A stretch of DNA of 64,000 bases, from the NCBI RefSeq assembly GCF_963678635.1, contig NC_087067.1, positions 22,267,547 through 22,331,546 of the forward strand. The letters run 5' to 3'. A model generated the notes under the pieces. The model was not told the origin of the DNA. It saw only the letters and a list, made by a program, of their open reading frames with translations, and did no database searches. Shown in pieces: positions 34,981 through 47,099 of this stretch (positions are counted from its first letter, which is position 1; each line of letters begins with the position of its first letter). The stretch comes from Symsagittifera roscoffensis (Eukaryota > Xenacoelomorpha > Acoela > Convolutidae). The translations under genes were made by a program, and so were the position numbers.

Positions 34981-37900
34981 TTTGGTCTTCATAATTCATA
35001 TTGTAAAACCCCCTCCTTACATCATAATATTGATGCTTATGTTAGGTGGGGGGAGCCGTTTTTTTTAATGTTTCAATATCTGAAAGAGGCTAAAACATGA
35101 TGCATAAATAGGAGCAAGCGAGCAATCCATTGGGCCGACAGCACTTTTCGCCTAAGTGAGAAAGACGAAGAAGACAGGGGAACCACAACCAGTCCTTTTG
35201 TGTCGACCATTCTCCCGTCTCTGAGTGGGAGCCAACTAAAGAGAAACACGAGTTTGAGGAAGGTCAGCTCTCCAGTTCAGGACAATAAAATGAACAAGGG
35301 ATACGAGAGTGCTTGAAGACAAACAGTTGTGAAACCCACATGGAACTGAGCAAATGATGATAGAATAAGACACTTGGAAAAAATTCTACGGGGATAGACA
35401 GTGGGACCTTGGTTTGAATTGAGAACCAACTTCTTGTTGCAAAATTAAACTCTTACTTTATGAATTGTATATGTTCTTTTGGGGTACCGCGCAAACATCC
35501 GTTATGTCAAACATCCGCAAAACCAAGAAGTGCTGTAAACATCCAAAAACCAGCTTTACTAGGGCAAACATCCAAAATTTTTCAAAAAGTAGGGCAAAGA
35601 TCCAATTTCTACCGTTCGTTTAACAGATGCTATGCTGGTCGATTGAAGGCGGATCGTCGCGGTCGCGCCAACTTGTTGCGAGCTTGCCAACAGAGGGTAG
35701 GACTCTATATGAAAGTTAGAGCTCGTTATCACCGCAAAATGGCGACGCGCGCTTAGCGCGCCCACCGGTGACCCTAAACCGAGAGTCGGCTAAGTTGGAA
35801 TCGGATAAATGAACTACGTCTTGTTTTGGAAATTCTTACGTCATATTATGACGTAATTTTTATATAAGTTAGGACGTTTGATATGCGGATGTTTGATATA
35901 TCATATATTTGCACCGAACCCATTCTTTTGAGTTAACGCTTGCTCTAGAACTCTTAATTTAATTTTCTAAGTGTCAATGAACATAGTAAAGACATTTGTC
36001 TAGGTGGTGTTGGTTTTTTAAAATCAAAACAAACGCTTAGAAAATGGGAAACGATCAGATTTGACTTTTTGCGGTTTTGACACTTAAATAAATTTTCGAT
36101 CGGATACAGTTCATTTGCTCACTGGAAAGGAAAATCCACTCTCAAATAACAAGTTTTTTCAATAGCTCCCTCAAAAAATGATTGAGCTCTTATTCAAAAA
36201 TATATTTACATTTCGATAATTCCCAGCGAAAAAAAAAATTATCTTCAGATCCAGTTGTCTCCAATTGAAATTCAAAGGGCGCTCATGAATTCAATAGAGC
36301 GTTAAAGTGATTAAATTTTAAATTAAGATTAAGTTTATTAAATTTTTTTCTTCAAAGTTTTTGGGTTTATAGACTTTTTTGTATTTGAGTTCATTGACAC
36401 TTTTCCAACGGTCTGTTGGTTTTGTTTCTCAGCTTAGTTTCTTTCATCTCGGTTTATTAATTTAAATTTAATGATGCCTAATATGCGCTTAGTTTATCTA
36501 AATAAGAGGGTTCACCGAAGTAACTTAATCAAAAATACTTGTCCAAAAATTGTTAAAATTTTAAACTGCTTTCTGTATGCTTTTGGCTGTTTTTTGTGAG
36601 TTCATGCTTTTTGTTTGCTCGTTGTCTCAGAGACGGGAAAAACTTCAATATACATGTTAAAATTCTTTTAATAGTTCTTACAAAAAAAAACATTCATCTG
36701 CCGATACTTTTTTTGTAAGTTTTCGATAAAATGAAATTCTGAAGTCACATTTTTCAAGAGAATAATCTTTGAAGTAAAGTTTTTCAAAAAACCTTATTCT
36801 GACTCAAACTTTCACTGCACACTACGGATATATGCTTTGCTCAAAAGAAGAGAAGCTTTGATACTCTGCCCGATGCTCGAAACACATATGCTTGGAAGCA
36901 CATGAACATTTGTTGAATATCTTTTAAACATAGGAAATGTACTTTGAAAAAATATATTTCGATGGTCAATCAGGGTTTTTCGCTACTCAACTTTTTCATT
37001 AAGAATCAATGTACCTAGTATAGACTCTTAAATAGGTGACGATTAATTTTTAAGAGTAATGAACGTAGTGATAACTTTTTTAAAGTCTTGTTATTTTTTT
37101 TTGTTTTTTTTTAACAAGAAAAGGTCTTAAAATTTCTTCACGCTTAATTTTTTTTTTCATTTTTTTAAATTATTTATATTCATTTCAATTCTTGGTTTTT
37201 AAGTTCAGTTCATTTCCTTTGTTAAACGGAAGACAAAATCCACTATCAACCAGCGAAAGTGTAAGGGCTACGAAAAACATGATCGACTTATAATTTCGAA
37301 AATGGAAATTAATTAACAGACTCACAGCCAAATAAAAGTTTTGATCCAGTTTTCTCAAATCGGGTTAATTTTAGCAAAAAGTGTATATCATAAATTGTTC
37401 CGCAATTTTGAAGAGTTTTAAGTACATCTGTTTTTTTTCTTCGAAATTCAAAAGTTGACGTTTTTTTTTAAAAAAAAAAGATGAGTTTTTTGTTTCCTTG
37501 CGTTCATTGCAAATTTTCAACTGTCACTTGGATATGTTTTGATTTTTTATTTCATAAAAAATTTGAAATTTTGTTCAGGCCTGAATTTATTTTTCGCGGT
37601 TTGATTTTTGATTTATTTTAAGCAAGATCGACTATTGAACAGCGAAAGCGTAAAAAGTCAGGAGAAACGTGGTCGACTTCTGGTTTTGAAAGTGGAATTT
37701 AATTATTGAATTTCTCAAAGTTTTATCTATTGATCCAGTTTTCTCAATCAGGTTTATTTAATCAAAAAGTGTCAATCATAAAACCTATTTTTTTTAAATT
37801 CGAAAATTCAGATTTTTTCGAAATTTGATATTTTAATTTCTTTCGTTTACTGTCTGTTGATTTGTAAATAATTTGAAAGAAAATTGGAATATTTAAAAGC

Positions 37901-39880
37901 GGCTTAGCTCAAAACGCATATATGGTTTATCCTTAGCGAAAATTCTGTATGGCTAAGGGAATGCTACACTTTTTTGGATTTTTTTGACCCACATCTCCAA
38001 ATGGGAAATCATGGAAAAAGTTTGCTGTTTTTGGAATTCCGCGCTGCAGCTCTGTAGAAATCATTTTCTTTCAAGAGTCTTTTTAAATTGTGAAAAATTA
38101 TACGAATTTTCCAAAACTATATTTGAATTATATAACTTTTTAATTTAAAAATTAAAGAAACTTTTATTAGAAGTTGATTTCCACTACAGCCCGACAAAAC
38201 ATCAATAGCATGCTTTTGAATTCAACTTAAAATAATCTTGATCTGTTTTCAAGAATTTGTTGTTCTATATTTATCAACTTAGACTTAGTTCAATTAATGT
38301 GCTTTTTTGTTATATTTTAAAGAAAAAAATCAACAGCGAATCAACTAACTGAAAAAAAATATATATTGCTCACAAGTTTCAGTTTCAATAATTTTTGAAG
38401 AAAAAACTACAAGTACCAATTAGTTTTTCTCAGATAATTGTCTAGACCTTACACAAGCAAATTGAATTGGACTCGAATTTTCAAAAAAATTAAAGAAGAT
38501 TCACAATCACTTTTTCAGAGCAACTGAGCAGTCAAAAAAGTATGATACAAAGGTGGACAAAAATACTCTTTAATTGGTTCTTCTGAGAAGTACTTTTAGC
38601 ATACATAACAATTTGCTTTCCAATGCAAAAGATTAAAATTTGTTTTTGTCTTACCAAAAGATTTGTTCTTTTAAATTTGAGATTTGAAGTGATGTGCGTA
38701 TCGGCGAATTATCTCTAGGACTTATTTGAATTACCAATTCAATCATGCAACTTTTTAAACAAAGCAAATTGAGCCTCTATTGTGTTTTTCTAAATGAAAA
38801 ATCAGTTGCCACTATCATTGCCCACATAATTATAGCTGCTCTGAAATTTTTAATCAATTAGAATGATGATTTTAGATAGAATTTTTTTTTTTCAAAACTG
38901 ACTGAAGTTATAACTTCCTCATCTTTTTTACAGCTATTAAAAATATTTGAAAGATAAATTTGACGGAACGTTTTTAACCCAAATCAAAAGTCAATATGCT
39001 TTCGCAATCAGCGTAAAGATTAAGTTTCCTTTTTATAGGGTTGAAATTTAGTGAATAACCAGATTGAACTCAACTAATTGGCACTTGATTGGACCAAAAA
39101 TTATTCCATTTTTAGTCTAGCTGACTCTTCCAACGAATTAGTACCTACGAATAATATTTACAAATACAACCTCGATATTTGTTACTGATTGAGAGAACTG
39201 CAAAATGCGAATACTTTCAGGTGCAAAAAAAACGAAGTGATTATGATTTTTTTCAATTTTAGAGGTTTTTTTAACACTTGTTGATAGGAAAGCAAACTCT
39301 ATCGAACAGAACAAGTGTAAAAGTCATTTAAAAAGTGAATAAGTTGTAGTTTCGAAATTAGATTTTAAGTTTCTGAACTCCCAGTTAAACAACAAAATTA
39401 CCTATTGATCTAATTTTTTCTAACTGGGAAAACTGTAAGAAAAAAATGACAATCATATGCAATTTGTGGAAACCAAATGATTTTAATGTGATGTGTATTT
39501 TTAAAATTTAAAAGTTAAAAAATAATCAAAGTTTTCAATCAACTTTTTTTAGCTTCCTTGAATTCTTCTACGCGTTTCCAACCTTCTCTTGGCTATATTC
39601 TATAATGGCTATAAAGACAGCAAGATCGTTCAGGCTTTGTAGGAATTTGACCAAACTCTCGTCAATAGCACAAATCTGAACAATCAATGATACCTTTATC
39701 AAGTTTTTGTTAACTTTCCTGGACTTTATTCTCAAGCATAGATTTGAACTATCAAAACGAAGTGGAAAGATATTATGCGCTTGGCATGTTATTCCAAACA
39801 TGAATTACCCCATAGGATCAAGTGTAATATCATATTGAAACTCTTATATTAGTACTTAGGAACCCAACAAAATAATTAAA
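34981..39880. repeat. Segmental duplication, copy 2 (~4.9 kb)
   Basis: Second direct copy of 29,286-34,150, with substitutions and indels scattered along its whole length, so the event is not recent. Its MITE at 35,482 keeps clearer ends than copy 1. The 136-codon frame of copy 1 (32,794-33,204) is interrupted here by a stop (GAG in place of GGG context at about 38,585), which argues against coding function. Confidence 0.85.
35482..35922. mobile_element. MITE with CAAACATCC subterminal repeats, copy 2
   Basis: Collinear with copy 1. It is flanked by TTCTTTTG on both sides (35,474-35,481 and 35,923-35,930), an 8-bp target duplication, with one base of uncertainty at the edge. Its right side reads GATGTTTGATATATCATATA. 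The right flank in copy 1 has decayed. An 8-bp duplication fits the hAT superfamily. Confidence 0.75.
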
Positions 39881-42057
39881 TTTTCCTAAAATTTTGGTCT
39901 GAATATTTGTATTTTACACCTAAATTAGACTAAAGTTCAGAGATTGATTTCCCCACTGCACTACAACTTCAACTTTTTTAAAATTCACTATTTTATTGTT
40001 ATTCAAGTGATTGTTGCCTCGTGTTCTGCAAATTTTGAGCTGATTCAGTCGCCCTTTATCTTTTACCACAAACATTTAAAACTAACAGTCTAAAATTAAC
40101 TTCGAAAAACCTGTTTCAATTAACGAACACATTTAAAAATTTGGGTTTTAAAAAATTTTTTTGCCAGTTTTTTTATAATAAATTCTAAGAAGCTTTTTTC
40201 AATGACAATAAGCAGTCTTTTCAATGAAAAGTTTCAGAAAATCATTTGATTAATGCATGATTATTATATTTAAAAAATTAGTAATTATAATATCTTAACT
40301 TTCGAGGTTGTACAAATTACAATACCCCTTTGGTATTATTTTAAATCTACCATATTTGGCTGACCTACCTTACAAATTTTGTAAAGGCTCCAATACAAAC
40401 TAAGTTTGAGGGGGAGCCGCGCGCCGAAAAAGTTATCAAAAAGCTACAAGGGTTGTCAAGTGAGGTTTAAAGTTTTTCGAAAATATTTAATCAATAGTTG
40501 TGCTCGAGTTGGTATTTTTGTGGACCAATTTCGGTGAAAGTTTCGACAAAAGCTGTTTATACTTCACTTGACCACATATTCGTTGATATGAGATAAATTA
40601 AATTGATTTTTTATCTGCCATAGTTTTCTGAAGGAGAAAAAAATTTAAGGTATATTCATATTAAAGTATTTTTAGGTGAAATCTTAAATTTTTTGTTCAC
40701 GCTTAATTGTATCTATTGTGGTTTGGTTTTTTCATGATTTATTTAATCATGTTTTCTTAATTAAATCGGAAATCGCAGTCGGAAATCGCTAAGAGTTTTG
40801 ACCTGGCACGAGCAGTCTTGTGATGTCAATTTCTCTGAGACAGGAGCATAATTTATCGACGATCTCCTCATGTGGAGTGTTTAGAATGACTCGTATTCAG
40901 TCGGTCTTTCACCAGCCAGACTTTATTACTTACATTCGTCCAATTTTCTCTACTAAGTACGAGTCGTTTTCATGACAATGCCAAGTGTCGGAGAGTACGT
41001 TTCACAAGTGATAAAAACAAAATGATTAGGCATAAAAACAAATCACTTGTTTGTGTTTCAAGTGTTTTAGAGAATGTTCAATCATTAAACATGCACAGTT
41101 TTTACAACTTATCACCATCATAAAATTCGCAGCTCATTTAGCTAGTTTGTTTTGTCTTCTGAGCACAAGTTTAATAGAATTTATTCACTTACATTTATTG
41201 GTTAGCGTGCTAGAGACCGCTGTAAGCCTAGCAGAGTATTATAAAAATCAATCCCTGGCATATAAAATTTGAGACATAAAATCTAAGTGTGGTTCAAAAC
41301 CACATTTGACAGCCCTTAATTTGTCTGGTCATTTTTAGTATCAATAAGCATTTTTAGTATCAATAAGTGAATACTTTGGTTTGGGTCTTGCTGTTTTCGG
41401 CATTTTTTTCATAAAAAAGTCTTCAACTTTGTTCTCGCGAAAAACTTAATTGACATAAGAAAAAAGATTTCCGGCGGAACAATAGTTATCTACTGATGCA
41501 CTTTTCTCAACTTGGATTAGTTCTCTTCATAAGTTTTCTAACAAAATTGATTCTAGGAGTTCAATTATTTTCAACATGATACATTTTTTCTTTGAAACAC
41601 AGAAGGTTTGAATATTCGAAAAAAATCAGCTTCTTTTTGGTTTTCTTGAGTTTCCTGACCCACTTTTAACTAACTTCTAATTATTCAAAATCGACTTTGC
41701 AAATGAAATTAGAAACAATTTCACCAGTTCAAGAAAGATAGCGTCTTTGTAATCAAGCGTCTTTTTGTCGCGTCTATCAATAAGATATCAGCCACCTTAA
41801 AGATATCAACCATGTCTCACTAAAACTGTTCCAAAAACTGTTCGAGCTCTTAGTTTTTAGTAATAAAACTAACATGAGTGACTTTTTTTGGCTATAACTT
41901 GTACGGCTTGTAATTTTTACATCAATACTAAAAACATTCAGGTGAAACTCCTAAACTGAGGGGAATGACTCATTATTTCTGACAATGATGTCAACTGCAA
42001 GAACCAAAAATGATGATATAGTTTTTGAATGATGCCAGAACAATTTTTCAGTTTATG
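39881..42057. other. AT-rich intergenic DNA, no gene seen
   Basis: No domain-bearing frame on either strand. It holds a 21-bp direct repeat (ATTTTTAGTATCAATAAG) at 41,333-41,371 and a short GC-rich spot (GGGGGAGCCGCGCGCCG) at about 40,413 that resembles a transposon end but has no partner. A 73-codon frame at 41,051 is unremarkable. Confidence 0.5.
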
Positions 42058-42256
42058 CAGAAGTGGATCTTGGATTTTCTCTAGGGGGGATTGAATTTTA
42101 AAAAAATGATTCAAAATTTTGTCGACCTTTTTATAGGTCGACCAAATAAAAACGAAAAAAAAACAGGTCATAAAAGCCGTTTTTGGCACTTTTTAGGAAA
42201 ATTTTGACCAAAAAATTGCGTTTTTGTGGCGCGCGCTCTCCTTCAAAGTTGGTACA
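42058..42256. mobile_element. Truncated hAT-like MITE
   Basis: Starts CAGAAGTGGATCTTGG and follows the left half of the 34,559 element, including the shared GGTCGACCAAA, CCGTTTTTGG and GCGTTTTT blocks and a GGCGCGCGC spot. The right end and any target duplication are missing. Confidence 0.65.
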
Positions 42257-44277
42257 TATATTGGCGCCAAAAAGTGCTTATCATAATATTTCATTGCCCA
42301 AAAAAAATATGAAAATATTGATGAGCAACTTTTCCATACAATGAAAGTAAAAGACTAAATTATTACAGACATCCTGTACTTTAGTCAGTGATAAACGAAA
42401 AAAGTTGGCGAGAAAAAAGCTCTTTTTATGAATTCTATGAAACCAAAACAACCTCTAAATTAGTTTTTTTTCTGTCGGGGATCATAACTTTAACGCTTTT
42501 AAGCGCAAAACGGTGTATTTCTAAACAAAAAATTGTGGTCAAAATTTCTGAAATTGTTGCCATAGCTCTCGCGATTACTTATTTTGGATTCAAAATGGTT
42601 TTTCTCCATTTCATTTTTCTGGAAGTTTTTTTTTGTTACCCGCTTTCCCACTCTTAGTTTTGAAAAACAGTTTACCGCGTTTCATGTCAAAATATTGAGA
42701 CTTCTCTTGGCGCTCTAAGATACCCTCAGGGTAGTTTCTACATTAAATCAAAATATTAAACTATCCTTAACTCCCTAGAGCGTATATCACAGCTTCCATA
42801 GCTATTTTGATGTTGTCTCGAAAACGCTTTTTCGGCGTGCAGAAAACCTTGTAATTTTCACTCAAAATATCGCTGGAACAACAATTTGTGCTTAATCAAC
42901 TGTGCACAAAATGAAAACTTCTGAAATTCGTTTCATTTCTGAATAATTCTCGCAAAGGTGTTTTACTCTATTTCCTGTTAAATATGTCAACATTGTCCGT
43001 TATTGTCGAAGTTTGAGTTGTTTTCAATAGTTGAGAAAAATGGATTTAATTCTCAAGAAGGTGGGAGTTTAACCAAAACATGAGTTGCGCCAGTCGAAGT
43101 ATTTATTCAAATCACTTTCAAAATTTTGTTGTTTTAGTACCAGATATCGTTGTGCTTAAGTCTAATCCCTGAGTGTTTATTTTGGTACCATAACAAAAAT
43201 ATTAACAAGGGGAGATGGTGTGCTTTTATACACTAGAATTAAAATCTTCGACTTCGAAACTCATTCAAAACGCCGCTCAGGCAGTGACTTTTTGATGAGT
43301 TTTTGCTGTAGTTTCAACCTGCGTTCTGAAGTTGACTTGGTCTAAATTGGATTATAGCTTCAAGGCACCTTTGAGAACCACAATACTTGCACGTATTCTT
43401 GTCAATTAAGCCTTGTTTTACATGAAACGGTGCGTGATTTTCGTGTTTTCTGTTTTTAATGAGGCTGCCTTTTTTAATTATTTGTCGCACTTTTCGGCTC
43501 TTAAGGCAGACTTAATTCGAAAATTAGCGACTAAATGTGCAGTCAACGAAATTAATTCACAGCATGATTAAAAGAACAACAAAATAAGTTTTGATTAAAA
43601 ACTCCAAGAGTGATTTTAAACGTGTTTTATGTTTTCTAAAGCTATAATTTTTTTTCGAATCGGCGACAAGCCGTAAAAACTCAATGACTTTTGTCGGCCG
43701 TCAATAAAACATGTAAGCTCACTAACCATCGATATTTCAATGGTGTAGATCTGGTTTCTTACCACCAAAGTTGTTCAATTATACAATTTTGAGCCGGTAT
43801 TTGGTCGCACTTTTAATCAAAAATCAACAAAATACATTACAGTATACTCACAGAAGCAAAAAGACGTGGTAATACCGCCTACTAGAAGAACTCTTGACTT
43901 GTGATTGATAATATTCAATCGAAAGTAAAAGAAATTCATCAACGAATCATAGTTATTCAAAAAGTTATTTATATTTTAGTTGACGTTGTTTGGCTTTGGT
44001 ACTATTATCATCAGTCAAAACTACACTTGCTTATCAACGATTTTTCTGCTAAAATTCCTTTGCCCTTTGATATCCGATCTTACTTCACGCTTCGGTTAGA
44101 TAAGAGTACATTTTTATCTACTAAATTTTATTATCGGCTTGGAGTAACAATCAAAACTTTATTGTTTTTACTATTTATTTCTAACACCAGTGGATAATAA
44201 CCAGGCTTTACCAACCAAAAAAATTGCTTTTTTTCATCTCCATTTTGGAGTTTTGGCGTGAAATTTGAATACAAAAA
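42257..44277. other. Intergenic DNA upstream of the SH3-SH2 gene
   Basis: AT-rich. Open frames of 89 codons (42,388) and 98 codons (43,901) begin at non-ATG codons and show no domain, so I do not call them genes. The promoter and any untranslated first exon of the following gene should lie here, but I cannot place them. Confidence 0.4.
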
Positions 44278-45925
44278 ATGGGCAACAAAGTTGGTGCCTT
44301 GCGAAAATTTTCAACTTGCGCAAACTCTGAATACGATTTAGCCGCAAAGTACAACAAAAACAACAGCAACAACAACATCAGTAAAAAAGTTGGACGGGGA
44401 AAACACAAAAGTGGCGACGGAAGCATCGAATGTGAAATTCACATTTTCAACCACCCTCCCTCCCCCTCTCCGAATAGCCCAAATTTATCACCCTACGCTT
44501 GGAACAACGATAACCAAACTCTTCCAGCGGTAATAGCCAGCTTCTACCAAAACCAGCAGACTATTTTTCAAGATGAAACTGATATTCTCTCAAAAATTGG
44601 GGTTCTCTTGAACTCGGCTGACCTCAACAAGAAACTTCAGGAAAACTTACAAACTCAAGATGACCCTTTGACCTTGACAGTGACCCAAGGTGACCTGTTC
44701 TGTGCAAAATACGACTACAACCCGACCAAGAGTTCTATGAACTCATTCCTGGACGAGAACGAGCCAATTTTGAACTTAATTCGAAACGAGTTCTGCCTTC
44801 TACTCGATCAGCACCTGATTGACAGGTAAAACTGCCATATTTTTCTTCCTGATTGACAGGTAAAACGCCAAATTTTCGAAAATGCAATAAAGATTCGAAA
44901 TAATCACGCTAAAGAAGATTCAAAAAATCGATTTGTTTTGGCCTCTCTAGTTTTGGGAAAACGATCTCAAAAGTTTTTTGTGTGCTTCTTTTTTTTTGCA
45001 TCTGGAAAAAATAGACAAAAAATCCGTCATATGCTGTTGGAAAATCCGCTCTAATTGCAATGAGTCTGATGTGACACCAAATCGAGAACTATTTATCGAA
45101 TAAAATATTCAAAAACCTATTTAAGTACATTGGTAGGTTAATTTGAAGCTAGCTGTTTTTGAAATTCAATCATTTTTGTTCAACAGGAACTGGGTCAAAA
45201 TTGTGAACAAAAAAGGCAAATCTGGCTGGGTGCCTGTCAACTACCTCATACCCGTCAAAGAAGTCACCGAATCTGTCAACTGGTACCACGGGTTGCTATC
45301 CAAAAGCGGAGCAGAGGTCATTTTAACCAACGGGGTCAACGGAAGTTTCCTAGTTCGTGAGAGTGAAAGTTCACCGGGAAAAGTCACGCTTTCCATGCAT
45401 TTCGACGTGAAAATTTACCATTATAGAATTCTAATTGATCACGCCGGCAAGTATCACATAAACATGGAGAAAGCGTTCAATTCGATTTATGATTTGGTGC
45501 AATATCACACTGTTAATTCCGATGGGCTAATTTCGAAGTTACTATTTCCGGTACCATCGCAAGGAGCTTGTACACAGTCGCCAATTCAAAGCCAGCAGCT
45601 GTTGTGCTCTTCATATACTTGGAATATGCTCAGAAATTGGCTAGCAGAATCAATTGTGAAAAATTCTAACAGTACTGCAGATTTATATTCAACAGCTTCA
45701 CCTGATATGTATATATCATGTGGCGAAACAGTAGAAAATCAATTCAGTGATAAAAGTAGCGAAAAATGCTCGAATAGTACAGAGAATTCGAACGGTGAAC
45801 ATCGCTACGAAAACTACGACGAGGCCATTCGTAACTGCAAGCCACAGTTGATTTTCCCGCCGAATCAGCCAGAGTCGAGCGAAATGCGAGTAATCATTTC
45901 GGATTTGAGACTTGCAACATTGTGA
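44278..45925 (+). CDS. Abl-type SH3-SH2 protein without kinase domain
   Basis: Two exons, 44,278-44,825 and 45,187-45,925, joined in phase: AG at the end of exon 1 plus G of exon 2 make one Arg codon, giving LIDR-NWVKIV. Product 428 residues. The start AAAAATGG is a good context, and MGNKVG fits N-myristoylation, recalling MGQQPG of Abl isoform 1b. Residues 140-205 form an SH3 (AKYDY, Trp185, GWVPVNYL) with a longer middle than usual. Residues 215-307 form an SH2 close to Abl: WYHG, GSFLVRESESSPG with phosphotyrosine-binding Arg240, YHYRI and DGLI. The 120-residue tail has no kinase motif and ends at TGA; it contains YENY (residues 390-393), a YxN site of the kind bound by Grb2-type SH2 domains. 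Layout resembles SLAP-type adaptors, but the SH2 is Abl-like. A missed donor to distant kinase exons is possible but not seen to 64,000. Confidence 0.88.
44814..44866 (+). promoter_or_regulatory. Tandemly duplicated 5' splice site in intron 1
   Basis: CCTGATTGACAGGTAAAAC occurs at 44,814-44,832 and again at 44,848-44,866, a 34-bp tandem duplication spanning the exon end and donor. Using the first donor (GT at 44,826) keeps the frame into exon 2. Using the second (GT at 44,860) would include an in-frame TAA directly after the exon-intron border and truncate the SH3 domain. Confidence 0.8.
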
Positions 45926-46136
45926 ATATAAGTAAAACTATTAAAAACCGACGTAAATTTTGTGCTAAAACTGATAAATTGGTATGAAAAGACATATTGT
46001 CGCTTAGAATAATTATTTTGATAGAAATAATTTTGTAAAATTATGAAATTTAAAAACAAAACGAATTCGATATTCAATTAACGTTACATATAAGACATTT
46101 TAAAAATTTCTCAGCTGTCAGATAATTACTGAGAAC
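45926..46136. other. 3' flank of the SH3-SH2 gene
   Basis: About 210 bp of AT-rich DNA that probably holds the 3' UTR. No clear AATAAA signal stands out. Confidence 0.35.
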
Positions 46137-46221
46137 CAGGGGCGGATCTAGAATTTTCTCGAGATGGGGGGGTCGAATCCCTGAGAGAAAGGGCGTGTGC
46201 TCCCCCCTAAATCCGCCGCTG
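46137..46221. mobile_element. hAT-like MITE, 85 bp, with 8-bp target duplication
   Basis: Ends CAGGGGCGGATCTAG and AAATCCGCCGCTG are inverted repeats with one mismatch in the outer 11 bp. They are flanked by CTGAGAAC (46,129-46,136) and CTGAGAAA (46,222-46,229), an 8-bp duplication with one change. It is the smallest member of the family found at 34,559. Confidence 0.8.
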
Positions 46222-47099
46222 CTGAGAAACACAGAGAGGAAGGACTAGCAGCAGAACAGTTCAGCTCTTTACCAAGAACTGCTAATATGGCCAATAATGC
46301 TCTATGAAAATTTTCAAATTAACTCGATTATACTTAATTTCGAGTATATGGGATTAATCATACTGAAAAATGCAGAAAAACATACCGAAAAGCACAATAG
46401 TTACGCGTTAATTATCTCAAACATGTATTGACCGGTAACTAAGCCAAAAATACTCGGGTAGACGCCAGTTAAAAACAAAAATTGACAAAATATCAGGAAA
46501 AGTCTGGGATATAGAACTTTTAATTCAACTCGTATTTTCTTTTAAATAATTCAAATGTTAGGTGATTGGGCCAGAAATAAAATGCAATCCCAAAACATTT
46601 CAACTGAAAAAGGTTAAGGGAAATAAACAAAATTAGGGTTGATGAAATTACATATAACAGAGTTATATCAAAAAAACTTTTAATAGTAGTGCAAATAGCA
46701 AAAAAACATACCAAAATTCTACGTTGTTCTAATTAAGCATACAAATAATAAGCATACAAACATTAGCTCACCTGCAGTGAGGTTCCATGGATCAAAATCA
46801 ATTTTTGCGGTCAAAAATGTTGCAATTATAATCGAATATAATTGCGCTTTGTTACCACGCAATCGACTATAACACATTAAAATACAAAGAAATTGATTAT
46901 GATCCATTCAAAGTTCATTAAAATGAATTATAAGAAATCTCTATAAATTTCTTCCAAATTTTCTGCAATTTTTGCAGACTTTCTTCATTATCCACAGCCT
47001 ACTCGATTTCTAAACCTACTCACATTTAAACAAATTTAGCGAAAACATATCTTTTACACTTTCAACCCAGGTTTTCTCAATTTCAACACGCAAGTCAAA

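Noticed and set aside
42388-42657. 89-codon frame with hydrophobic stretches
   Set aside because: No domain and no splice context. Hydrophobic runs are expected from T-rich DNA.
43901-44197. 98-codon frame just upstream of the SH3-SH2 gene, as a possible 5' exon
   Set aside because: It starts at a non-ATG codon, is rich in aromatic residues typical of AT-rich noncoding DNA, has no splice link to the next exon, and that exon already has a good ATG with an N-myristoylation signal.
44208-44426. Minus-strand 72-codon Leu-rich frame
   Set aside because: Antisense of SH3-SH2 exon 1.
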